Positions 24,493-32,462 of a stretch of 63,639 nucleotides of DNA are shown piece by piece. The notes under the pieces were generated by a model. That model saw only the letters and a list, made by a program, of their open reading frames with translations, was not told where the DNA came from and did not search any database. Origin of the DNA: JAJFFW01 sp963922595 (GTDB lineage Bacteria; Pseudomonadota; Alphaproteobacteria; Caulobacterales; Parvularculaceae); NCBI GenBank assembly GCA_963922595.1, contig CAWUIM010000010.1:1-63639 (forward strand), read 5' to 3'. The translations under genes were made by a program, and so were the position numbers. Every line of letters starts with the position of its first letter. The stretch's first letter is position 1.

Positions 24493-25668
24493 TTAGGCCG
24501 CGCGGCGCACCACGATTGATCCTGCGGAATATCCGGCGCCGAACCCTGAGATGACGCCTACGTCGCCGACGGCCACATCGCTGCGGTGCTTGTGGAAAGC
24601 GATGATCGAGCCGGCTGACGAGGTATTGCCATATTCGTCGAGCACCACGGGCGCTTCTTCGCGTGTGGCGTCGCGGCCAAGAACCTTGCGCGCAATGAAT
24701 TCGTTCATTGAGAGGTTCGCCTGATGCAGCCATAAGCGTTTCAACGACGTTGGCGCAATATCGAGATCACGCAGGTGATCGCTGATCATGCCGCCAACAA
24801 GCGGCACCACTTCTTTGAAGACTTTGCGACCTTCCTGCTTGAAAAGTTTATCGGTGAACGGCGAAGCCTGATCGTCCGCCGGTTCGCCAGTCGCGCGTTC
24901 GCACCGATTTAGAAATCCGAAATTGTTCCGGATATTGTTGGAGAATTGCGTGCGCAAGCGCGTTCCGAGAATTTCATAGGCTTCACCATCCCGGGCAAAA
25001 TCCGTCCGCTCAAGGATTACTGCGGTGGCGACGTCGCCGAAAATGAAATGACTGTCGCGGTCCCGGAAGTTCAGATGGGCGGTGCATATTTCAGGGCTAA
25101 CCACCAGAATGCGCCGGGCGCCAGCGCGGATCAGACCAAGCCCTGTTTCAATGCCGAATGCGGCCGAGGCGCAGGCGACATTCATGTCAAAGCCAAAGCC
25201 GCCGACGCCGAGCGCCTCCTGAATCTCGACAGCGATTGCGGGATAGCCGCGCTGCAGGTTCGATGCGGCGCAGATCACGCCGTCAATGTCGTCTCCGGAA
25301 AGATCGGCGGCCTTCATGGCGTCGCGCGCCGCATGAACCGCCATCTCTGCAAGGATGCATAAGTCGTCATTGGAACGCGCCGGCAGATCCGGGCTCATTC
25401 TCTCAATGTCAAGGATGCCTGATTTGTTCATGACAAAACGCGACTTGATGCCGGACGCTTTTTCGATGAACGGGGCGGATGACGGTTGCAACGGCTCTAT
25501 GGCGCTGGCCGCAATATCCTCCTGGCGGTCGGCGTTAAACTTCTCAACAAATGCGTTGAAGGCCTCGACCAGTTCTTCATTTGAAATCGAATGGGGCGGT
25601 GTGAAAAGGCCAGTGGCGGCGATGCGGACATCGGGGCGCTGTCCAGCGGTGGCGTCAGATGCGGACAT
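24493..25668 (-). CDS. 3-oxoacyl-ACP synthase III family protein
   Basis: A thiolase-fold condensing enzyme of 391 residues, longer than FabH (about 320). The catalytic triad is visible: Cys in NVACASAAFG, His in LHQANLSMNEF, Asn in EYGNTSSAG. It has an insertion of about 25 residues near the N-terminus (NAFVEKFNADRQEDIAASAI) and another around 235-270, as in divergent FabH-like proteins used for special acyl groups. It would condense an acyl-CoA with malonyl-ACP, or act as an acyltransferase. It is a single gene and no fatty-acid operon lies nearby. Confidence 0.88.
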   Translation of the reverse strand: MSASDATAGQRPDVRIAATGLFTPPHSISNEELVEAFNAFVEKFNADRQEDIAASAIEPLQPSSAPFIEKASGIKSRFVMNKSGILDIERMSPDLPARSNDDLCILAEMAVHAARDAMKAADLSGDDIDGVICAASNLQRGYPAIAVEIQEALGVGGFGFDMNVACASAAFGIETGLGLIRAGARRILVVSPEICTAHLNFRDRDSHFIFGDVATAVILERTDFARDGEAYEILGTRLRTQFSNNIRNNFGFLNRCERATGEPADDQASPFTDKLFKQEGRKVFKEVVPLVGGMISDHLRDLDIAPTSLKRLWLHQANLSMNEFIARKVLGRDATREEAPVVLDEYGNTSSAGSIIAFHKHRSDVAVGDVGVISGFGAGYSAGSIVVRRAA

Positions 25669-25747
25669 GACGGGTACTCTCGTGCGCTAGTAATTACGGA
25701 TGTGCGATCTTGCGCCTAATCATCAGGCTTCGCAACTCTGTGCGGGT

Positions 25748-26335
25748 TTAGCGCGCCAGTTTCTGCACCGCTTTGTGGCGCGGGCATCCCACTTCATGGT
25801 CATTGACCATGCCAACCGCTTGCATGAACGCATAGACGATTACTGGGCCGCAGAATTTAAAGCCAAGGCGCTTTAGTTCCTTCGCCATAGCCTCGCTTTC
25901 CCGAGATTTGACAGGCGCGTCCTTGTAGTCGCGCCATTTGTTGACGATGGGCGCGCCGTCCACAAAATCCCACAGGAAGCCTGAAAAGCCGTCATTGCGC
26001 GCTTCCATAAGCGTCAGATAGGCCTGGGCATTGCCAATCGCGGCGGCGATTTTAGTCTTGGAGCGCACGATGCCTGGGTCAGCGAGAAGGCGTTCGACTT
26101 TCTTCGGCGTGTAGCGCGCGATTTTTTCCGGCTCAAAGCCGTTGAAGGCTTTTCGGAAGCTGTCGCGCTTATAAAGAATTGTGCGCCATGAGAGTCCAGC
26201 CTGAAACCCGTCGAGCAGGAGCTTTTCAAATAGCGCCCGATCGTCATACTCCGGCACGCCCCACTCCTCATCATGATACTGACGATAAAGCTCATCGGTC
26301 GGGGGCGCCCACTGGCAAGAAAGCGGCTTCGCCAT
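25748..26335 (-). CDS. tag: DNA-3-methyladenine glycosylase I
   Basis: A base-excision repair enzyme that removes 3-methyladenine. The zinc-binding set known from E. coli Tag is present: Cys7 in SCQWA, His21 in QYHDEEWGVPEYDD, and the C-terminal NDHEVGCPRH. LLLDGFQAGLSWRTILYKRDSFRKAF is the base-pocket helix pair with the catalytic Glu-equivalent region. The protein has 195 residues, usual length. It overlaps the upstream MAPEG gene by one base (TGATG). Confidence 0.95.
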   Translation of the reverse strand: MAKPLSCQWAPPTDELYRQYHDEEWGVPEYDDRALFEKLLLDGFQAGLSWRTILYKRDSFRKAFNGFEPEKIARYTPKKVERLLADPGIVRSKTKIAAAIGNAQAYLTLMEARNDGFSGFLWDFVDGAPIVNKWRDYKDAPVKSRESEAMAKELKRLGFKFCGPVIVYAFMQAVGMVNDHEVGCPRHKAVQKLAR

Positions 26336-26745
26336 CAGATATGATGGAAGAGTTTCAGGAGCCAGAAAATTAGAATCCCGATCTGCACGCCGAAAAAGCC
26401 GAACCGGACAAGCACCATGATATTGCTGGTTGAGGCGATATGGACGAGCGACTGCGCGATGCGTGCGCCGATAAACGCGTAGGCGAGACCGTCGGTTAGC
26501 GCGGTCTGATCGGTGGCGATAGCATAGAGCATGACGACGCCGGCGACGGGGAGAAACTCATAACAGTTCGCATGCGCCCGCGTCAGGCGTTGGCCGAGGC
26601 CCGGCATATCCTCGCCGGAGGCGCTGAATGAATTTGCGGTGCGATTGCCGGCCATGACCGTCGCTGACCGCAAGAGGCCGAGACTGACGACAAGGATCAG
26701 CGTCCAGGATGCGAATGTGAGAAGGGCGACGGCGGTGGTTGTCAT
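26335..26745 (-). CDS. MAPEG family membrane protein
   Basis: A 136-residue four-helix membrane protein of the MAPEG family (glutathione-dependent transferases and relatives). Helices lie at about 5-27, 60-80, 84-101 and 110-133. RLTRAHANCYEFLPVAGVVML is the family ERxxRAHxNxxE-type glutathione-binding stretch. The substrate is unknown. It is coupled to tag by a one-base overlap, an association I would not read as functional. Confidence 0.87.
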   Translation of the reverse strand: MTTTAVALLTFASWTLILVVSLGLLRSATVMAGNRTANSFSASGEDMPGLGQRLTRAHANCYEFLPVAGVVMLYAIATDQTALTDGLAYAFIGARIAQSLVHIASTSNIMVLVRFGFFGVQIGILIFWLLKLFHHI

Positions 26746-26778
26746 GGCGGTTTCTCCCGTTCTGTGTTTTTCCGGAGA

Positions 26779-27573
26779 CTAGACGCGTTTCAGATAATCG
26801 GGAACCTCTATCCGCACTGGGGCGCCGTCGCAGAGCGGCGCGGCGCCTTGGTCAGCAGCTTTTTCCCAGCGATCAAGGCGGATGAACGCGAGCCCCTGAT
26901 CGGCGTCTGCGTTCAGGATATGTCCGAGCGTCGCGTCGCCCGCGGATATCGCCACGCCCGGTTTAAGAGACGCGCCCTCAATGCGCACCGTCCGCTTACG
27001 CACTTCGCCTTTGCGCTTCATGCGGCTCGTCACTTCCTGGCCGACAAAGCACCCTTTTTGGTAATCGACGCCGTTCAGCGCGTCGTAATTGACGTCGAGA
27101 AGAAACATCTCTTCCGGCGCGTAATCGAGCCCGAGTTCCGGCGCGCCGGCTTTCAGGCGCGCGGTTTTGTACATTGCGGCTCCATCTTCTAACGGAGCCA
27201 AGGTCTCTCCTGATGCTGGACGCCGCGCCGGCAAATCGTCATGGCGCGGGTCGGGGCGCGCCGTTTCATGCGGGCCAAGCGCGACGCCCCAACCATCGAG
27301 GCGTTCAATCGTCACTTTCGCGCGCAGTTTGTAGAGCTTCAGTCGCTTTTCAAGCGCGTCGCCGACGCTCTCGTGACAGTCGAGAATAAATCCGTCCGCA
27401 TCCGGCGTGAGAAAGAAGTCGAACAGGATTTTCCCCTGCGGCGTCAGCAGCGCGGAAAAAAGAGCGCGATCGGACGCCGTCACATCCTGCGTGATGATCC
27501 CTTGCAGAAACTCGTGCGTGTCTGGGCCGGTGAGTCGAAAGACGGATCGGTCGGTGAGGGCGAATTCTAGCAT
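26779..27573 (-). CDS. ygfZ: folate-binding protein YgfZ (CAF17 family)
   Basis: A tetrahydrofolate-dependent protein that helps maintain some Fe-S enzymes such as MiaB. The protein has 264 residues from ATG 27573. It starts FALTDRSVFRLTGPDTHEFLQGIITQD (aminomethyltransferase-like), and the diagnostic motif DYQKGCFVGQEVTSRMK contains the conserved Cys. The frame remains open upstream to 28338, but that part is antisense to pyrC and is not protein-like. It diverges from pyrC. Confidence 0.93.
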   Translation of the reverse strand: MLEFALTDRSVFRLTGPDTHEFLQGIITQDVTASDRALFSALLTPQGKILFDFFLTPDADGFILDCHESVGDALEKRLKLYKLRAKVTIERLDGWGVALGPHETARPDPRHDDLPARRPASGETLAPLEDGAAMYKTARLKAGAPELGLDYAPEEMFLLDVNYDALNGVDYQKGCFVGQEVTSRMKRKGEVRKRTVRIEGASLKPGVAISAGDATLGHILNADADQGLAFIRLDRWEKAADQGAAPLCDGAPVRIEVPDYLKRV

Positions 27574-27678
27574 GGGCGTTAGGTAGGCGGTCGCGGTCGT
27601 GAAGGGAAGGGGCGGCGTTGCGCGGGCGGAAACGACAATGCTAGGGGTGGGCCTGCAATGACCTTCGGAAAACCGCGT

Positions 27679-28743
27679 ATGACGACATCTTCTATCGACC
27701 GCCTGGAGATCCGGCGCCCGGACGATTGGCATGTCCATTTGCGCGACGGGGCGATGCTCCAAGCGGTGGCGAATTACACCGCGCGCCAGTTCGCCCGGGC
27801 GATCATCATGCCTAACCTGGCGCCGCCCGTGACCACGGTCGCGGCCGCGCAAGCCTATCGCGACCGCATTATCGCCGCGGTTGATCCAGCGCTCGACTTC
27901 ACGCCATTGATGACATGCTATCTGACCGACACGATCGAGGCGCAGGAAATCGAACGCGGGTTTGCGGACGCCGTCTTCACGGCGGCGAAACTCTATCCGG
28001 CGAACGCGACAACGAACTCCAGCCATGGCGTAACCGATATCGGTAACATCTATCCGGTTCTGGAGATGATGCAGCGCATCGGCATGCCGCTGCTTGTCCA
28101 TGGCGAGGTGACGGATCCCGATATCGATATCTTCGATCGGGAAGCAGTTTTTATCGAGCGTATTCTTTCGAAGATCGCTGCTGATTTCCCCGATTTGAAG
28201 ATCGTCTTTGAACATATCACGACGGAAGACGCCGCGGCATTCGTCACAGGAAGCGGGCCGCGTGTTGCAGCGACAATCACGCCGCATCATCTGGCCTTCA
28301 ATCGAAACGCGATTTTCGAAGGCGGCATCCGTCCGCACTATTATTGTTTACCGGTCGCCAAGCGTGAAAAACACCGCCTCGCCTTACGTAAGGCGGCGAC
28401 ATCGGGGTCGGAGAAATTCTTTCTGGGTACGGATTCAGCGCCGCATGACATTGACGCCAAGGAGACGGCGTGCGGTTGCGCCGGCGTTTTCAATGCGCCA
28501 TTCGCCATGGTAAGTTACGCAAAGACCTTTGAGGAAGAAAATGCGCTCGATCGGTTGGAAGGTTTCGCCTCGCTTCACGGTCCCGCCTTTTACGGTTTGC
28601 CGCTGAACGACAAAAAAATCGTCTTGAAACGTGAAACGATAACGCCGCCGCCGACACTTGACGCCGCGGGCGGTCAGATCGTTCCGTTTCACGCCGGGGA
28701 GGAACTGGCCTGGCGGTTTGTCGAGGGAAAAAGAGACCGATAG
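27679..28743 (+). CDS. pyrC: dihydroorotase (class II)
   Basis: Third step of pyrimidine synthesis: ring closure of carbamoyl aspartate. The zinc ligands HVHLRDG open the barrel; KLYPANATTNS contains the lysine that becomes carboxylated; HGEVT, FEHITT and GTDSAPH complete the site. The sequence tracks E. coli PyrC closely. ATG 27679 matches the E. coli length; an in-frame ATG at 27658 would add seven residues. The gene sits divergent to ygfZ. Confidence 0.96.
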   Translation: MTTSSIDRLEIRRPDDWHVHLRDGAMLQAVANYTARQFARAIIMPNLAPPVTTVAAAQAYRDRIIAAVDPALDFTPLMTCYLTDTIEAQEIERGFADAVFTAAKLYPANATTNSSHGVTDIGNIYPVLEMMQRIGMPLLVHGEVTDPDIDIFDREAVFIERILSKIAADFPDLKIVFEHITTEDAAAFVTGSGPRVAATITPHHLAFNRNAIFEGGIRPHYYCLPVAKREKHRLALRKAATSGSEKFFLGTDSAPHDIDAKETACGCAGVFNAPFAMVSYAKTFEEENALDRLEGFASLHGPAFYGLPLNDKKIVLKRETITPPPTLDAAGGQIVPFHAGEELAWRFVEGKRDR

Positions 28744-28799
28744 TGTTGCTGTGCGTTGGCCGCTGATAATGAAATCAAGGGCGGCAAAAGGAGGGGGTT

Positions 28800-29042
28800 A
28801 TGACGCTGTTATTGAGGATCGTGTCGGTGCTGGCGCTTGTGATCAGTCTTATGACTGCGCTGGTCGCCGGCGGACTTTTTTGGGAATTTAATTACGGCGG
28901 TTGCAAAGACGGATGCGAAAGCGGGATGGCGTACATCCTCTTTTTGCCGTCTCTGATTACGGCGATTGTGTCGGCCGGCGTCGCTTATGGCTTTCACCGC
29001 TGGGCCAATAGTCGCGGCGGTGCGTCCGGCGATCAGTTCTGA
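28800..29042 (+). CDS. small two-helix membrane protein, hypothetical
   Basis: An 80-residue protein. The start is supported by a strong site, AAAGGAGGGGGTT, right before the ATG. Two membrane helices (about 3-25 and 48-66) flank a short loop with two cysteines, NYGGCKDGCESG, that could form a disulfide or bind metal in the periplasm. No family was recognised. It follows pyrC by 56 bases and may be cotranscribed with it. Confidence 0.65.
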   Translation: MTLLLRIVSVLALVISLMTALVAGGLFWEFNYGGCKDGCESGMAYILFLPSLITAIVSAGVAYGFHRWANSRGGASGDQF

Positions 29043-29091
29043 CGAAACGCGTACAAAATATTCCGAAACGGACGAGCGTGTGGATGCGCGG

Positions 29092-29532
29092 TTACCGTTG
29101 TCCCCCGCGCCAGACCGTGGGGAACGCGTCATCGCCTTCAACGGATTCGTATAGCGGATCGGTGAGGGCTTTGACGATGCGTTCGCCTTCTGATGCGCGT
29201 GAGGCGGCGTAATCTTCCGCGCTTCGGCTGCAGATGTCATAGCGCTTTTGCGCTCTGCTATACCCATCATTAAAGGCGCGCACGAGCACGTCGCGTTGAC
29301 TCGCGGCGGGGTCTTCCAGCTCCACCAGTTTTTTCATGCGGTTGCGCCACGCGTCCGCTTCGCGGCGCGGCTCGCACATACGGCGAATATGATGCATTTC
29401 GCCGAAGATCGTCGCCAGTTTGGCGAGATTTTCCTGGCGCGCGCGGTAGTCCTCAGGTTCTTGCGCAAGCGCAGGCGTCAATGCCGACAGAACAACGGCG
29501 CAGGCGGCGAGAATGGTGGATGGCGCTTTCAT
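29092..29532 (-). CDS. TIGR02301 (DUF2385) family exported protein
   Basis: A 146-residue exported protein: signal peptide 1-23 (ending PALAQ), then helical residues with YRARQENLAKLATIFGEMHHIRRMCEP and the later FNDGYSRAQKRYDICSRSAEDYAA. The two cysteines at the ends of these helices are conserved in TIGR02301 and probably pair. The function is unknown. It lies just downstream of a Nudix gene on the same strand, an arrangement I recall from several alphaproteobacteria. Confidence 0.85.
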   Translation of the reverse strand: MKAPSTILAACAVVLSALTPALAQEPEDYRARQENLAKLATIFGEMHHIRRMCEPRREADAWRNRMKKLVELEDPAASQRDVLVRAFNDGYSRAQKRYDICSRSAEDYAASRASEGERIVKALTDPLYESVEGDDAFPTVWRGGQR

Positions 29533-29593
29533 AGAGACAGATCAGACCTTCAATGCGCCGATTATAAGGCGCCCTTGGGGGTGGCGCGAGCGC

Positions 29594-30013
29594 TTATATG
29601 GCGCGCATTTTCAGCGCCATGGCCAGCGCCCGGCGGGTTTCGTCCCATGAAAGGCGCGCCCTTGCCTCTTCAATCGCCACGAATTCCGCCGCCGCCGCAT
29701 CGTCCCCGGCGATGGGCTCGCCGCTGACCCATTCGCAGGCATAGTCGACCATTACGGTATGCGGGAACGCATAATCAGAACCCGGCACCGCCTCGAATAC
29801 GTCGATCAGCCCAGTGACGCGAACCGCGCACGTGGTCTCCTCGCGCACCTCGCGCGCGACCGCCTCGATAAGCGTCTCGCCATAGTGGAGCCCACCGCCG
29901 GGGATTGACCATTGCCCGAGCCAGGGCGGTTTACCCCGTTTGATCAGTAAAACTTCAGCGCCGCGGAAGACGACAGCGCCAACGCTAACGCGCGGTGACT
30001 TTTCTTGCCCCAT
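29594..30013 (-). CDS. Nudix hydrolase
   Basis: A 139-residue Nudix enzyme that hydrolyses a nucleoside diphosphate linked to some other group. The Nudix box is complete: GGLHYGETLIEAVAREVREE and then T (about residues 41-61), matching Gx5Ex7REUxEExGU except for the last position. PWLGQWSIPGG precedes it. Substrate specificity cannot be read from sequence. Its start diverges from the SRAP gene with 21 bases between. Confidence 0.92.
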   Translation of the reverse strand: MGQEKSPRVSVGAVVFRGAEVLLIKRGKPPWLGQWSIPGGGLHYGETLIEAVAREVREETTCAVRVTGLIDVFEAVPGSDYAFPHTVMVDYACEWVSGEPIAGDDAAAAEFVAIEEARARLSWDETRRALAMALKMRAI

Positions 30014-30034
30014 GATCCTCCTATAGTGCGTCTC

Positions 30035-30730
30035 ATGTGCGGGCGCTATCTTTTGACATCGCCGCCGGACGAAGTTGCGGCGACTTTCGCGGTGGATGTG
30101 CGGGACAATTTTCCGCCGCGCTACAATATCGCGCCTACACAGCTGATCGGCGTCATCTATATCAATGAGCGGCGCGAGAAGGCTTTTGCGCTCATGCGAT
30201 GGGGGTTCATCCCGTCCTGGATGGATGCGGAAAAAGGACGCCCCATGAACAATGCGCGCGCGGAAACCGTTGCGGAAAAACCGAGCTTCAGGAGCGCCTA
30301 CAAGCGCCGCCGCTGCCTTGTTCCCGCCGATGGATTTTACGAGTGGACGGGCGAGGCTGGCGCGCGCCAGCCCTATCTCGCGGCGCCGGCGGCGGGCGGG
30401 CTCTTTGGTTTCGCCGGCATCTGGGAGACATGCCTTGCGGCCAACGGCTCAGAGGCCGACACGGTCGCGATCCTCACCATCGCCGCAGGCCCCGATATGG
30501 CCGCGCTTCATCACCGCGAGCCCGTCGTAATCGATCCTGAGCACTATGATTTATGGCTGCAGACGGATGAACGCGACATGGATCAATTGACGCCGCTTCT
30601 CCACGCGCGCGCCGAAGGCTATTGGCGCCTCACACCCGTTTCCACTGACGTCAATAACGCCCGCAATGAAGGTCCGGACCTAATTCGGCCCGTTGAAGTC
30701 ACGCGCTTTAAAACGGATTTGTTTGAGTAA
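30035..30730 (+). CDS. SOS response-associated peptidase (SRAP/HMCES family)
   Basis: Shields abasic sites in single-stranded DNA by forming a thiazolidine bond through its N-terminal cysteine. ATG 30035 is chosen because it places the essential Cys at position 2 (MCGRYLL) after methionine removal. Other family residues are visible: NNARAETV, CLVPADGFYEW with the key Glu, and the catalytic His in ALHHREPVVI. The protein has 231 residues. Its role in repair fits the nearby tag and Nudix genes only loosely. Confidence 0.94.
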   Translation: MCGRYLLTSPPDEVAATFAVDVRDNFPPRYNIAPTQLIGVIYINERREKAFALMRWGFIPSWMDAEKGRPMNNARAETVAEKPSFRSAYKRRRCLVPADGFYEWTGEAGARQPYLAAPAAGGLFGFAGIWETCLAANGSEADTVAILTIAAGPDMAALHHREPVVIDPEHYDLWLQTDERDMDQLTPLLHARAEGYWRLTPVSTDVNNARNEGPDLIRPVEVTRFKTDLFE

Positions 30731-30808
30731 AAGACACCCACATGACGTCAATGTACGGATAATATGCTAAAAATAAGCTTCAATCCACGATCGTTAACAG
30801 GGGAGTTG

Positions 30809-30892
30809 ATGACGGCTCTGATATCTTTTTTAATAGGGATTATGAAAATTCCTAAATTGGAACGAAGTGATGCGTTTCTTTTTTTGTATTAG
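30809..30892 (+). CDS. possible 27-residue small membrane peptide
   Basis: A short frame with AGGGGAG just before the ATG. It would encode a hydrophobic start (MTALISFLIGIM) and a charged middle (KIPKLERSD), and it ends TAG at 30890-30892. The ribosome site is rather close to the start. It lies inside the AT-rich patch, right before the orphan membrane gene. It may be a real small protein, a leader peptide or chance. Confidence 0.25.
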   Translation: MTALISFLIGIMKIPKLERSDAFLFLY

Positions 30893-30915
30893 TTCGCCGG
30901 ATTAAAAGAGTCGAT

Positions 30916-31614
30916 ATGTTTTCTAATTTGCGACTACTAGGGTTGTTCATACTTGCCATATTCGTAATGGCGGCAACTACGGACGATCCATTTTTAAGAA
31001 ACAATTTTTGTTCATTAGGAGTTTGCTTCAAATCGCCAAATTATGAGTTTTGGAATCAGTTATTTCACGGATTGGCCACCGGTACAGTAATCAGCGTCTT
31101 ATTCTTCTGGTTATTAGTGGAGTTTCCACGGCATCGAAAGCGCGAACGCTTAAAGCGAGTTTTCGAGGCGCAGTATCGTTCATTCAAATTGCAGTGCATT
31201 GATGTATTTCTGGTGCTTTCAAAGGCGCCCACTGACAGTGGAACCGCAACTACTTTGCTTAGCCAAGAGAGGTTCCGAGAATTTTTTAAAGTGGACACGG
31301 GTGATGGTCAAAATCGTTGGCATCGGGTTCTAAACGGGCTGAACGACTATTACCTAGATGCGCTAGCGAGAAAGATGGAGAATTTGCGAGACGAATTAAG
31401 GTTATTTCTACTTGCGGTCGAAGCTGAAGACAAAGATCTCATCCTATATTTAAAGGACTTCGCCGAAGGCACCCACTACAGCATAAATCGCAGCAATGAC
31501 TACGACGAAGTAAAATCACTCGGTGGGTTTTTTTGGTCTTTGTTCACAGGGTGGTCGCTCATTGATGGGTACTGTGACGAAGATGTTTTCCTCGAAGCGG
31601 TCAAGCGCATTTAA
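30916..31614 (+). CDS. orphan membrane protein in AT-rich patch
   Basis: Not recognised. A 232-residue protein with two N-terminal membrane helices (about 5-20 and 47-70), a cluster of basic residues just after (RHRKRERLKR) and a cytoplasmic helical domain of about 150 residues ending in an aromatic stretch (GGFFWSLFTGWSLIDGY). Codons are clearly A/T-rich (many TTT, TTA, AAA) compared with all neighbours, and 185 AT-rich non-coding bases precede it. This suggests recent transfer. No mobility gene, tRNA or flanking repeat was seen. Confidence 0.8.
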   Translation: MFSNLRLLGLFILAIFVMAATTDDPFLRNNFCSLGVCFKSPNYEFWNQLFHGLATGTVISVLFFWLLVEFPRHRKRERLKRVFEAQYRSFKLQCIDVFLVLSKAPTDSGTATTLLSQERFREFFKVDTGDGQNRWHRVLNGLNDYYLDALARKMENLRDELRLFLLAVEAEDKDLILYLKDFAEGTHYSINRSNDYDEVKSLGGFFWSLFTGWSLIDGYCDEDVFLEAVKRI

Positions 31615-31646
31615 GGAATCATTTCATTCTGACAATCTTTTATACC

Positions 31647-32450
31647 TCAAGCCGCTTTTTTCGCTGCGCCTTTCGGCTTCGGTTGCGGCCGCGTGAACAG
31701 CCAATCAGTCTCGGACGAACCGCTCTTTGAAAATTTATAGCCGCCCGCATTAAAGTCTTTCAGATCGGCGGCTTTCTCAATGCGGTTTTCGATCGCCCAG
31801 CGGGCCATCATGCCGCGCGCCTGTTTTGCGTACATCATGATGGCGCGGGTTTTACCGTCTTTGGTTTCCTTGAAATTGACACTCATCCACGGCGCCTTCA
31901 GCGCTTTGCGGTCGATCGCTTTGGCGTATTCGTTGGAGGCGAGGCACACAATGGTGGGATCGGCGTGCGTTTTCACCGCTTTGTCTAGTTCCTTCGCGAC
32001 AACGGGCCGCCAGAAATCATAGAGATTGCCGCCGCGCGGATTAGTCAAACGGCTCCCCATCTCAAGACGATAGGGCTGGATCGCATCGAGGGGGCGTAAG
32101 AGTCCGTAAAGGCCGGAAAGTATGCGCAAATGATCTTGAGCGTATTCGAGATCGTCCTTGCCAAGACTGTTTGCATCAAGGCCGCGATAAACATCGCCCG
32201 CAAAAGTGAGCGCAGCCTGCTTGGCGCCGGTAATGCGGCCGCTGTCTTTGAACGCCTGGAACCGCTCATAGTTCAGATCCGCAAGCGCGTCCGATATTCC
32301 CATGAGCTTTTTGACCTTTGCGCGCGTCAAATTTTTCACCACTGGCGTCAATTCTTTGATGTCTTTCGACAGGGCGGGTTTTGTCGCCGGAACATCGGCG
32401 GGCGCCGGGTCGAAATCGAGCATTTTTGCGGGGGAAAGCAGCATTAACAT
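31647..32450 (-). CDS. yaaA: peroxide stress protein YaaA
   Basis: A DUF328/UPF0246 protein of 267 residues. In E. coli YaaA limits free iron and DNA damage under hydrogen peroxide stress. Family marks: MLLSPAKMLDF at the start, GDVYRGLDANSL, RILSGLYGLLRPLDAIQPYRLEMG and the C-terminal NAGGYKFSKSGSSETDWLF. The last residues are a Lys/Ala-rich tail. It is convergent with the AT-rich orphan, with 32 bases between the stops. Confidence 0.94.
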   Translation of the reverse strand: MLMLLSPAKMLDFDPAPADVPATKPALSKDIKELTPVVKNLTRAKVKKLMGISDALADLNYERFQAFKDSGRITGAKQAALTFAGDVYRGLDANSLGKDDLEYAQDHLRILSGLYGLLRPLDAIQPYRLEMGSRLTNPRGGNLYDFWRPVVAKELDKAVKTHADPTIVCLASNEYAKAIDRKALKAPWMSVNFKETKDGKTRAIMMYAKQARGMMARWAIENRIEKAADLKDFNAGGYKFSKSGSSETDWLFTRPQPKPKGAAKKAA

Positions 32451-32462
32451 CGAAGGCCTCGC

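Noticed and set aside
27574..28338. Upstream extension of the ygfZ frame
   Set aside because: These 255 codons are antisense to pyrC; the YgfZ family starts at ATG 27573.
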